From Akebia trifoliata (taxonomy: Eukaryota; Streptophyta; Magnoliopsida; Ranunculales; Lardizabalaceae): a DNA stretch of 64,000 bases. Position 1 is the stretch's first letter, and each line of letters opens with the position of its first letter. Location of the stretch: contig CM030718.1 of NCBI GenBank assembly GCA_017979445.1, forward strand, positions 26,159,021 to 26,223,020, given 5' to 3'. The notes under the pieces are model-generated. The model was not told the origin of the DNA and did not search any database. It was given only the letters and a program-made list of their open reading frames with translations. Positions 22,941-33,839 of the stretch are shown here, piece by piece. Position numbers and translations under genes: made by a program.

Positions 22941-25200
22941 ATACTTTTTAAATATATATTTATTTTTAAAGTTTTCTTGAATCCTTAGACAATCACAAAT
23001 TATGATCGAACTTACTTTTTTTTTGTCACAAAATTTATCGTATCTATCGAAAAAATACTCTAGATTCCCCTACCAATCAATAACATAAATATGAAAAATC
23101 AGACAAAAGAGTGGACACGAGATACTTTTGCAAGGTTTATTGGGAAACCAATGACTACATGCCATAATGAAAAAAAAAAAAAAAAAAACAACTATTATTA
23201 CACAAACTTTCATGTTACATCATAGCACCTAAGCATTCTTTATTTCTACCCCTTTTACAATGTATCATCCCCCCGAAACATTTAATCATAAAAAAATTAT
23301 TCATTTATGAATTTCAACTACCCAATTAATATTTTCTAAATAACTTAATTACTTCGTAGGAGAAAAATTCTTTCATATTGGGATTCTTTCTGTAATTGGA
23401 TAAGATCTGATTCTAACAATGTCATACGTATTAGTACTGTAGATGCATTCGATTTATATCTCGAGATAAGTGCAAGTTTGATTCTCTTAGATTTTTCAAT
23501 AGGTAGTATCCGCATCGAGATTTGTACCTTTGATGTTATATGACATCCACAATATCCAAACTTACCACTTGGATCATGGGTGTGAATAATAAAGAATGCT
23601 TATTATAGATTCCAAGTCAAGCATTCAAATAGAATAAAATGCTCAACATTACTATGATTGTATGAGATATGAATTCCTTTTGGAAAAATGGCCATGAGAA
23701 GAGAATTTTGTGGAAAAATTAACTTCATCAAAAAGGGAGTTGATTCTTAGCATAGTTCTAAAATTCTTTGAGTGAACTCGATTAGATTGGATTTCGAGGT
23801 AATTAACTTGGCCCTAAAACTTGACGAACCAACTTGGCAAATCATTGAACCAGCTTTGTCATTTTGGCCGAATCAACTTGAAAATGAATCAATTCAGCTT
23901 AGGCTCAACCAAGTTATTCACCAATATAATATCACGGAGAGAACGAGAAACAAATAAAGTAGTAAAAAATATTTTAAATATTAAAATTTAATATAATTTC
24001 ATTCGACCCATCTAATTCACAAGTTTCGACTTGAGTTGACTTGATGAAACGAACACCCGGGTCAAGTTTTTGAGTTTAAAAACTATGGTTTTTAGTTTTT
24101 GGGGTTGGATAATATCTATTTGCTCGATCGTCCAACCAAGTTATTTGGGTTTGGGTATTGGTACAATTTTTTTCCAACTAAGAAAAATGGTAAAATTATC
24201 CGTAATTATTTTATTCGAATTTTTGATCAGATATAGATATGCATCCTATCCAATCCAAATACCTGTTAATCCAAGTTTAATATATATATGAAACCCAAAA
24301 TTAAGATTCTTCCATCATCATAGACAAATATATTCACTTTGAAATTTGGATAAATAACTGGATATGGATATCCTTCGCAAAAGTGGGTAACAAATCGGAT
24401 ATAGATTTGGATATAAGCTTCATCTGATCCACACACCCGACCCATTGCCAGTCCTATTTGGGCGTGGGGATATCGGGTTAGCCTACTAACATAATCAAAC
24501 TTCTACACTTACTAAGGTTTCTTAGAGACATGTGGAGGGAAAATCGGTTATAGTTAATTGGTTGTAAATTGTAACCAGTTTTCCCTCCCCATGGTATGCT
24601 GAAAAAATTAGGAGATGGGAAAATCATTTCCTCAGAGTATGGAATGGGGAAATAAATGGACAAACATCCACTTTTTTAAAAAATAGAATACTATGTAAAA
24701 TAAATGATCGAACATCTAAAAATCATATTTTCCAAGGAAAATCATTTCTGCCCATTTTTTATGTGCAATCATACAAACTAATATATTGTGTGTAACTATG
24801 TATGTATTGGCCCCCAACCAAGATTAATTGTTCCATACAGATTAATATCCGCCGCGCCAAGTCTTAAACACATTCAATGCGATATGTAAAGGAAGAGGAA
24901 AGAAATTTACAAACTAATATTCTTAATTCCAACCAAGCTTGACTGTTCTATAAATACTAAAAAGAAGAAAACTAAACAAGAACATACGAAATCCAAGTCC
25001 TTCAAATAGTAGATATGCGTCAGCTTATAGAAAATTAGACCAATCTTCCCATGGTGTTAAATTGGTGCCTTCGGATATAGGATAGATCTCCTTTTTTTTT
25101 TCGTAAATAGAATTCTTAGAAGTTTTCTCGAATCATCGATCACAATGGAAACGAGAGATCGCGAGGAAACATAAATGCCAAAGTTTTTTAGTTGCCCTGA
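22940..25200. other. Gene-free AT-rich stretch
   Basis: No gene is visible. The part at 23960-24460 is rich in CCCGACCC/GGGTC and GGATAT motifs like the element block at 37830. A TATA-like TCTATAAATACT (near 24952) on the plus strand is followed only by a five-codon frame. Confidence 0.5.
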
Positions 25201-25214
25201 ATGAAAAAACCCAC

Positions 25215-25415
25215 TCAAGATAACAATCCATTTCTCATGAACCCAATTCCTTCAAAATCTCCCAAAACAAGAGACATGGAAACAGCATATAAAACCATGA
25301 AACCAACACCATCAACCATTAGACACATATACGTGACTCTCTCCATCACTTGAAAACGTTCTACTAGTGTCTCGAGCACATTAAACTGACCGTGACACAT
25401 TGTCGAGGAGGCCAT
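25215..25415 (-). CDS. Small 66-residue protein, function unknown, one hydrophobic segment
   Basis: I do not recognise the family. The frame starts at an ATG in strong plant context (ACCAATGGCC). About 85-95 bp upstream on the minus strand is a TATA box (TATATAAAC, near 25507-25499) with a C/A-rich leader between. The product has a Cys/His near the start (MCHGQ), an acidic/hydrophobic helix-like part (VLETLVERFQVMERVTYMCL) and a hydrophobic stretch (VGFMVLYAVSMSLVLG, about residues 37-52) that could span or associate with a membrane. No introns are needed. No other gene is close. It could be a conserved micro-protein gene or a chance frame in a promoter-like setting. Confidence 0.5.
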   Translation of the reverse strand: MASSTMCHGQFNVLETLVERFQVMERVTYMCLMVDGVGFMVLYAVSMSLVLGDFEGIGFMRNGLLS

Positions 25416-25498
25416 TGGTCACGCAGCGCGAGGCCTCATCACACAATGGGAAGGGAATGAACGAGTTTGGTTTAGAGGTTATACGGTTGTATGTGTGT

Positions 25499-25507
25499 GT
25501 TTATATA
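25499..25507 (-). promoter_or_regulatory. TATA box for the 66-residue gene
   Basis: The minus strand reads CCCTTATATAAACACACAC just upstream of a leader that reaches the ATG at 25415. The spacing fits a start site about 30 bp downstream of the TATA box and a leader of about 55-60 nt. Confidence 0.45.
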
Positions 25508-25913
25508 AGGGAGAGTGAGTGATTGCCTTAAGTTAAAGAAAAAGTTTGAAAGAGTGAAAAAGGAGTTGCAAAATAGCATCTTCCATGGGATATGCGACTA
25601 TCATCACCTCCACTCCTCCACATTGCTGACAACTTCCTCCACCTTTTCCTATATTTTCTTTAATAAACTTAGTTTAAAATAAAAACTTTGATGTACTTAC
25701 CTAAAATATTGAAGAACATATAATCCCAATCCTAGCCCCTATGCTCACCGTGGCCGAGCCCATGAGTGGTGATGGGATCGGTCATTTTTAGTTCTGGTCC
25801 CGGTTCAATATGATATTAGTCGTTTCGGATACAATTTTTTGGATTGATCCTAATTTAGACTCAATTCAATTTGATAAAATTATATATATTGAGAGAGAGA
25901 GAGAGAGAGAAAA

Positions 25914-26109
25914 TAATGATTTTCTGACTCTCCCTCTATACTTATGACGTGGCCTGTGCATAGAATTATAGATTTTTATCACGGGACACACAATTGCACA
26001 TATTTATGGGGATGTGCACTTGTGTATCTCAAGAAAAAAATCTATGATTCTATATACATGCCAAGTCACAAACGAGTTTGCCAAAAGGGAGAGTCAGATT
26101 ATCACGACT
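25914..26109. mobile_element. Palindromic MITE, family P2
   Basis: The left end TTTCTGACTCTCCCTCTATA and the right end GGGAGAGTCAGATTATCACG are inverted copies. The centre has ATCTATGATTCTATA and an inverse partner. The outer GAGTCGTGATAAT motif is shared with other P2 copies. Confidence 0.65.
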
Positions 26110-26124
26110 CATATCTAAAATGAT

Positions 26125-26302
26125 TAATGATTTTCTAGCTCTTACCTCTCTGACATACTCTCCCTCTACAGTCCCGACGTGACATGTAACAGAATCGTAG
26201 ATCTTCTTTCCTCAGGACGCACATCCCACGTTCCTATCACATGCCACGCCATGAGAATAGAGGGGGAATATGTGAAAGGGGGGAGTAGAAAATCATGACT
26301 CA
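26125..26302. mobile_element. Palindromic MITE, family P2, second copy
   Basis: TGATTTTCTAGCTC...CTCTCCCTCTA on the left pairs with TAGAGGGGGAATATG...GTAGAAAATCATGACTC on the right. The interior GACGTGACATGTAACAG pairs weakly with the ATGCCACGCC side. Arms are diverged. Confidence 0.55.
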
Positions 26303-26998
26303 TCTAAAATATATATAAATTTACAATATTATATCCTGTTAGGGTTAGTTGCTTAGGTACCAAAAGAATGTGTCACATCACACTGGAGGAGGCCAACAAT
26401 CCAACTCCTGTAAGTACCGGATATGCTCTCTAACTAAAAAGAACGATTATTGGAGGGAGAATACCGACCTGTGACTCAACCAATATCTTTCTTTTATTAC
26501 ATGTTAGATCTTTCTATATTTATATCTGTTTTAATTGAACTTTGGTCCCTTTTGATTGTGAAGAGTGGTTTGACCGAATATGCCATTAGTTTTAAAAGAA
26601 TAAAGATAACATTTAGAATTCAAGAGTCAAGCGTCAAGGCTTAAAGATTAATTTCATATTTTGATAAAAATAATAAATAGTTACTTCATCGATCATTCGA
26701 TGAGCTATTGTTATGACCCCTAAGAGATATAGCTTAATTTTATAAGTGCTCGTGAAAAATGGACGGAAAATGACTTTCCTTGAAAAATGCAATTATTAAG
26801 TATTTTTCAGGGACAATCATTTTCTCTCTCAAAGTGATTTTCTTTCTTGAACATGAAAATAGTTTCCCACACAATGCCTAAGAAAATTATTTTACACCTC
26901 CAGATGATTATCTCATGCTTACCCACACTTTCAAAGGTAGAGATTAACTCTCTTTTTACACGTAACAGAATTTGTTTTCTATGACCATCTTTCGATGA

Positions 26999-27174
26999 AT
27001 GATGCTAGAGTGACTTCGCAAGACATTGTGTTCGACACTGAGCTAACGTCATGGTATGCACAGAACCATATATGATTTTCACTTGTATCTCGAGGAAAAG
27101 CATTTATAATTCTATGCACACCTCCACATCAGTGCAATATTGAATGCAGTATTGTAGGAAGTTCCTTTAGCATT
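26999..27174. mobile_element. Palindromic MITE, family P1, diverged copy
   Basis: It starts GATGCTAGAGTGACTTCGCA and ends TCCTTTAGCATT. The centre pairs CATATATGATTTTC-type sequence with GCATTTATAATTC. Confidence 0.55.
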
Positions 27175-27382
27175 TTGCTTTTTCCAATCTGAGGATAGAT
27201 CTTTCCTTTTTATTCTTTATATAAATGAGAACAAAATAAGTAAAAAAAAAACTTTATCCTATATGATTTCACCAAATAAATTTAGAGTTGAAGACAATTG
27301 TTTTTTTTTTTTTTTTTTTAAATCTAGAGTTTTGAAAGGAAAAATAAAATTGAGGATCTCTAAATAAATAAATAAATATAAG

Positions 27383-27633
27383 TTATTTATGATTTTGGCT
27401 AACTATTCATTTAAAATACCAAAATGTGAATGATCATGTTTTTGTTTAAAAAAAGTTCAGAATGCTGACGAAATCGACATTTAAACGTGACAATTTCGCA
27501 GGTTTAAACTTGCAAAATAGTCATTTTAGAAATCTCTGAATTCGTTGTCGTTCACGTTTTAATAATTAAAATGAACAGTGAGTTGGAATCGTAAATTGGT
27601 CAAAAGTTGAACATTTTTTCGTAAATATCCCTA
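27383..27633. mobile_element. Hairpin MITE, family P9
   Basis: The left arm (ACCAAAATGTGAATGATC) pairs with the right arm (GTTCACGTTTTAATAATTAAA). It ends with AATCGTAAATTGGTCAAAAG, as do the relatives at 49383, 51756 and 57466. Confidence 0.55.
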
Positions 27634-28159
27634 TGTTTAAATTACGGATCACTCTATTTGCACAGATTGAGATGACTAATTGCACCTAACTCGAGCACAT
27701 TTTCGATTGGAATGTATAGAATGAAGTGTATGCAATTAGCCAAAAGGTGTGTGCAAATAGAACGGCCCTTAAATTACCCATGAAAAAAGTAGTGATTAGA
27801 TCGTCACCCTCGACGAAGATATTCATTTATAGTACATGTGGCAATCAAGAAAAGTTGGCTGGACAAGTCCCTGACCAGCTGATTGCCACCTTATAATTCA
27901 TTCTCCTATCCTAGAGGACTGAAAGAGCCAACTCAACACACTTTAAGATAGAGTTGGAGCAAGACAAAAGCTTGCAAGTTGCTGCTTCCCTTGATTTGTC
28001 CCAACAAGAAGTGGTCCTTAGTTTTGTGTGAGAATTGGACCCTATTGATTCCAAGGTTTAAAAATTCGGCCGACACTAAGATGACTCGAGCAAACTTTTC
28101 TTGTCTCAGAGGCACGATATGAATCATCCATCACATTGACTCATCCAGGATTTCAAAAA

Positions 28160-28333
28160 GAGTCGGAGTGACCTCAGGATTATATCTCATGTCGCACATC
28201 TTGACGTGAAAGTGTATAGGAATCATAGATATTTTTTCCTTCGAATCTTGCTGAAAAACATCTATGGTTCCTATACACTTTTACGTCAAGGAGTCCGATG
28301 TGAGGTTCAATCTTGAGGTCACCTTAGCATTAT
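28160..28333. mobile_element. Palindromic MITE, family P1
   Basis: Left end GAGTCGGAGTGACCTCAGG; right end TTGAGGTCACCTTAGCATTA. The arms carry CATCTTGACGTGAAAGTGTA and its inverse, with ATCTATGGTTCC near the centre. Confidence 0.75.
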
Positions 28334-29059
28334 TCTTTCAAAAATATTGACCAATGAATTGAGATTTATAATTTGAAAATATGATTAAATTCAAACGCTC
28401 ACTCAACCATAAAGAAAGCAATTGACATTCGACGTCTTCCATGGGTTCTAGAGAAATTTGACAACACTTAATATTATTAAAACTAATATTTCAAAAATGA
28501 AAATACTCTCATGTGCAATGGAGGTAGGTTCACTCTTCTTGTAGACAAAAATACCAAATGATAAGTATATGGTTGGACATAAAAAGTGGAGTCGTGATAA
28601 TCTAACTACCCTCGTGGCATACTCAATCGACTCTCTTGACATGACAAGTTCGAGAATCTTAGATCTGTATGTCTTGGGATACATGGTTCCCTCAGGATAC
28701 ACTTTTTATAGGGAAATGCAGTTGTGAATCGCGAGCTGTACAAATCAATGGGAATCACAATAATTTCTGTAATAGATATTTCTTGTATCTAATCGGGCAT
28801 TGTAATTATCTTTCAAATAAAGTTTTGACGATCGTGAATATCATCAAATGTAATGGATATCTTAATCAATTAATCTTCAATATTTTAATGGTTTTGTTGT
28901 TAATATAGATATGATATTTTTTCTTTTTATTCAACTGAGTTATAAAATAAGAATAATAATATTGAAATTCAAATGTAAAAAAATAATTTTGTGGAGTGAG
29001 AAATTTTTTCATGAAATTGAAAAGTAGGGTTCAAAGAAAGTTATTTCATTTTTAATAAT

Positions 29060-29225
29060 GAGTTGTGCTGAAGTGACCTTAACGGGGAGACACCTTGACG
29101 TGGTGGCACGCGAATGTCTGTAGATACATTTTATTCATGTTTCGGAGAAAACACATCTGAGGGTATAAGCGCACCACCATGTCAAGATGTCTCCTGTGTG
29201 TCTAACTGAGGTCACTCCATCATTA
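29060..29225. mobile_element. Palindromic MITE, family P1
   Basis: GTGCTGAAGTGACCTTAACG on the left pairs with TAACTGAGGTCACTCCAT on the right. The interior ACCTTGACGTGGTGGCACGC pairs with GCGCACCACCATGTCAAG. Confidence 0.75.
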
Positions 29226-29644
29226 AACTTTAATAATACTTAGGTTTAGGATAAGTGTGGTTAGGTCCATATTTTCTTCCTCGCCAGACTTGCATTGGAA
29301 TGGGTTACGAAGTCAACTGATAAGCAGCGTCGTGTCTTATTTTTATTGGTTAGCTGTACGTAAGATTGTCTAGCTAGATTTGAATTTGGATTTTTGCCAC
29401 TAAGGCCTCCATCTATTTCTCAAAAGAAACGGCCTATTACATCACTGGTCTTTCTGTAAATAAGACAAAAATTAAAGAAATAAAACAACCATAGAGAGAT
29501 TTACTTGGCAGACCAAACTGTTGCATTTTTATTTTAAAAAAACTCCTTGATAGTTCTGACAATTCCAAAGAATCTTATTTTACAAAGTTTGTTACTCAGC
29601 AAATCTTGGAGTAGGAATCAAGTACCAGCGTCATAAAATTCAAA

Positions 29645-30223
29645 AGGTGATTTAGAGATACCCTTATATTTTACTGAATATTAGAGATACCCCTATATTT
29701 TGAAACTGATGACATTATCTCTTGACCTCAGTCTTCTAAATAGAGTAAGGGAAAAATACTCAAATGCCCTCATCTTTAATCTCAAATTAAAAATCCAGAT
29801 TTTTCTTCTCCAAATTTGTCGTCTTCGACCACTTTGGATGCAAAATTTGACTGTCATCATCTATTTTAAGATTGTATCTACATTCAAATCTCCAAATAAG
29901 ATACAATTTCTTAGGAAGTATAAGATGATAAAATTTTGAAGAAAAAAATCTAGGATGTTTTACAAAAGGAAGATAGAAAATGATAGATGAAAATAAGGTT
30001 GAATAGATTAAAGTTATCTTGGAGGGTGAAAGGGCTTGAAGATGATTGGTTTTTGAAAAAAAAAAATCTTAATTTTAACTAGAGATTAAAGATGAGGGCA
30101 TTTGAGTCTTTTTTCCTTAGTCTATTCAGAAGAATGAAGTTAACGAATGCATGTCATCAATTTCAAAATATAGGGGGATATCTCTAATATTCAATAAAAC
30201 ACAGGGGTATGTCTAAATCACCC
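29645..30223. mobile_element. Mutator-type MITE with long terminal inverted repeats (579 bp)
   Basis: Terminal inverted repeats of about 190 bp begin GGTGATTTAGAGATACCC on the left, with the inverse GGGTATGTCTAAATCACC on the right. The 9-bp direct repeat AAATTCAAA flanks it (29636-29644 and 30224-30232), as expected for Mutator-like elements. No transposase is present. Confidence 0.75.
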
Positions 30224-30728
30224 AAATTCAAATTGATACTTTTAATTTGTTGCTTGATATACCTAGAATGAATCCTAATCACATCAATTTGTGTCGTCAA
30301 AAAACATGATCTGATGCCACGCAGTCACACATTCATAAATGATAATATTTTAAGAATTAAAAAAAAAAAAAAAAACTTGTTTTCACCGTTGAATTTTAAT
30401 TTAAAATTTAGGAGTTCAATAATTATCAATTTTCAACACATTTAATCAAGCTTAAAAAGAATTTCTTTTTTAAGTTTTTAAATTTAAATATGAGTTTTTC
30501 TATGAAATCTAGAAGTCTCTAATCGTGGATTGCCAATTTGATAATTCATATGGCCCAACAACACTTAGTAATGTTTTAAATCTTACCAAGTTAGACATGC
30601 TAGCCTGATTTATAAAGTAAATTTGTTGAGTGACAAAGTTGATAAAGCAAGGAACTTTTTGTAATAGATAGGTCTGCCCGATAAATCTCTCGTACAGATA
30701 AACTAAGCAAAAAAAAAAAAAAAATCAA

Positions 30729-30836
30729 ACATACTCAATTGACATGGCATGTGCTCGGGATCATAGATCTTTTTTCACGAGGAAAAAGATCTATGATTCC
30801 ATTTACATGCCACGTCAATTGAGTATGCACGACTCT
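30729..30836. mobile_element. Short palindrome, family P2
   Basis: CATACTCAATTGACATGGCA on the left pairs with TGCCACGTCAATTGAGTATG on the right. The centre pairs GATCATAGATCTTTTT with AAAAAGATCTATGATTC around a loop of only a few bases. Confidence 0.75.
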
Positions 30837-31179
30837 AAGTGAAATTCGACTAGTAATATAAGTAACGATACTTTTAATGAATACTTGAGATATTCTGACC
30901 CCCGTTTCAATCTGATGGCCCCCGTTGGCCACAGTCTTCTCTTATGGATTAATGAAAAATAACTTAAATACACTCATTTGAAAATCATAATTAAAATTTT
31001 TGATATTTTTTAAACTAATCATCTTCAATCTCTTGGGTAAATAATTTTTCAATTCTCTTTAACATAGAGATTTAACTTACAGTCTCTATTTTATTTTTAT
31101 TGTCCTCTTTGACGTACAAGAAAATATCAACCAATAAGAATGATTCATGTTGATCGACAATTCCGATTTAAAAAAGATA

Positions 31180-31500
31180 AGAGTTTGAGAATCACCATGT
31201 GGCAACAAACTAATCAAGGTGATCATGAGAGAAAGGGAAAATCGACGATCACATGTGGAAGAGAAGCTCTATATAAACAAGGTACGCATTGATTCCCACC
31301 ACTAAGATCTCTTACAACTACTTTCGTGTTTAAGCATCGAAGAGGTTATATTGTTGGGACCAATCCTTTCGTTCATTATCTATGTTGGATTCTACTCAAG
31401 ATTCACGATTACTTTTGAGTTTGATTAGGCAAAACTCAAAACAATTACCACCGAAGTTCGTGTGGTCATCTCTAGGCCTCATACGGTTCAATCTTTTAGG
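31180..31500 (+). mobile_element. Probable Gypsy-type LTR fragment
   Basis: A TATA box (CTCTATATAAACAAG, near 31268) is followed by GGTACGCATTGATTCCC, an ACTAAGATCTCTTAC tract and AAGCATCGAAGAGG. This order is familiar from R-U5 regions of plant Gypsy LTRs. No borders, primer site or internal domains are visible, so it is a fragment at most. Confidence 0.4.
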
Positions 31501-32458
31501 ATATGTTTGATCGAGGGGAAAAAAAAAAATAAATATTGGATTCCTTAAACTGGTCTAGGAAAATGAACATCACGATAATTGATTTCCTACCATTTGATTG
31601 CGGTGGTTAAATATCAAAAAGAGAGTTGCATGGTTTTAAAGTTTGTTGAGTCAACTTAAAACTCGAACAAGTATACTCAATTGGATTTCAAGGTGACTTC
31701 CGCCAAAAATTCAATCGAATTAACTTCTTGAATCACTCAAAAAGTGTGCCAAGTTAGGATAAAAATTCTATTTGAGTTTTTGAGTGTTAAAATTATGATT
31801 TTCAAATCATCAAATTTCTCTTTTATGATTCTCATCTTCTTTTGGCTTTTTGTGTTTTGGTTTTAAAAATGGCATTGGGAGGTGGGAAAGTCATTTTCTT
31901 TGGAGGTGGGGTTGGAATCTATTTTTCCTCCAAAGAAAAATAATTTGAATTGGATTTTGAATTTGAGGAAAGTTGAAAACTTCAAACTAGAGTGAAAATA
32001 TTTTTTTCTTTTTTGAAGTAGAGTACAAAGAAATGTTGGATGAAAAATTAAGAGATTTTTATAAGGAATTAATGCGAGGTTCAACAAATTAAAAATACTT
32101 TACCAGATAAATTGAAGAAGATTAAAGTATGAAGATGTCCAATAATAGAAGAAAAATCAAAGGTCTTTTGATTTTTACAAGGGCATTTTGGTTAATAATG
32201 GGGTCAAAGGGGGATGTTATTAGTTTGAAAACACAAAGGTATCTCAAATACCCACAAAAACACGGAGGGGAATGTTTTATGTTAAAAGTGAAAAATAATG
32301 AAATTGCTTTCTTTAAATTCTACCCTTGTCGAATCTTACCGATTATTTAGGATTTTTGAGAATAATGAAAAGTATTACATTTTTTTACAGAAAAATAAAA
32401 AAAATTTAAAGATAATTTTTGAGAAGAAAAATTAAGATTTTTTTTATTATTTATAGAT

Positions 32459-32620
32459 TAATACTGAAGTGATCTCAATGGGGGATACATAGGGGACATT
32501 TTGACTTGGTGACGGTCATGTCTGTAGATACGTTTTCTCCAAGATAAGAGTAAAACTCATCTATGGTCATGTGTGTGCCACCACGTCAAGGTGTTCCCAC
32601 GGAGGTCACTCCAGCCTTGA
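32459..32620. mobile_element. Palindromic MITE, family P1
   Basis: ATACTGAAGTGATCTCAATG on the left pairs with CGGAGGTCACTCCAGCCT on the right. Inside, ATGTCTGTAGATACG faces CATCTATGGTCATG. Confidence 0.7.
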
Positions 32621-32705
32621 GTCTTTTTTATGTTAGACATTGACGAAGAGGGTACGAGGTTATTTAAAGTTAATAATTTATTTCTTAGAAAAGGATTGAG
32701 GTCAA

Positions 32706-33011
32706 GGAATATTTTAAGGTATTTTAGAAACACTCTTATTAAATTGGTGATATTAGATTTACCTCCTTGCAAAATGCAAGATTTTATTTATCCCATGATC
32801 ATAAGTCAACATTGCATTTTCTTGATGATTTGTATTTTCAAAATGCTCTGAAATACTTAAATTAAAAAAAAAAAATCAAAATTTCATTGTTAAATCATTG
32901 AGAAAAAGAAACGTTGACTTATGGTCAAGGGGTGGGTAAGCATAAACTTGCATTTTGCGAGGGATAAACCTAGTATCACCAATTTAAAAAAGGGGTATTT
33001 TTAAAATATCC
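32706..33011. mobile_element. Hairpin MITE of about 306 bp
   Basis: GGAATATTTTAAGG...AAATTGGTGATA on the left pairs with TATCACCAATTT...TTTTAAAATATCC on the right. CTTGCAAAATGCAAG and ATCATAAGTCAAC continue the left arm and have inverse partners on the right. No clear target duplication. Confidence 0.65.
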
Positions 33012-33239
33012 ATTTTATTATAATTTTAAATACATAAGTATCACAAAATCCATCAATATCTCCAGGGATATATTAAAGACACCTAAAAACCATAACAAGT
33101 AATTAAAATTATCAATTAAACTTTTGACTGCTAAACCATAATCAATAATTAGAATGATTAATTATACTTATGTTTGTCTAAATGTGTGATAATGATTTCT
33201 TACAGAATACTTGACGTGGACGTGTTGCGCATTCGCTCG

Positions 33240-33839
33240 CGCCTGTTTATATGCGCAAAGCGTCTGTCTTTATCACTCTATCTCAAAGCAAAAAAAACTC
33301 CGTATTTCCTCTCTCTCTCACTCTCTCTCTCTCCTATTGTAAATTTAGGGTTTTATTTCTTCAATTTCGAATTACGAAGGAAGAACAAAATTTCAGAGGT
33401 ATGTTCGATTTCGCTTCCATTGATGTTGTTGTTTATAGAAATCAAAGTTTCAATTCGATTTGTTCTGGTTTTTAATCTCGATTTGAGTGAAAAGGATTGT
33501 TAGAGTTCGATCTCTCTCTCTCTCTTTCTCTCTATCTAGATTTGTCGGTCAAACAATCAAAATTAATTTTATTTTTATTTTTACAAAATGCGATTTTTTT
33601 TTCGATGTCGCTCTGTTTAAAAACCAATCTTTTAGACTAATTTTTTCAATGCGGATTTAGGATTCCATTCGATTTGTTCAACAAATTGGTTAGGTTTATG
33701 GTTGGCAATTGGCATCGTGATGAACGAATTGATCCTTTTTGGGCGTAAAAAATGGTGGATTATATGTTAAATGTTGGGTTTGGGTTTGCCTTTGAGACCG
33801 ATTGATTCATGAGGTGTTGGTGAGTAGGGATTGGATAAC
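33240..33839 (+). promoter_or_regulatory. Leader region of the RING gene with CT-rich tract and a likely 5' UTR intron
   Basis: A TATA-like GTTTATATGCG lies near 33247. It is followed by a CT-repeat leader (33310-33333) and TTTAGGGTTTTA, a telo-box in reverse. AGAG/GTATGT at 33398-33399 is a good donor, and TTGGTGAG just before the start could be its acceptor, giving a 5' UTR intron of about 430 bp. No cDNA is available to confirm. Confidence 0.5.
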
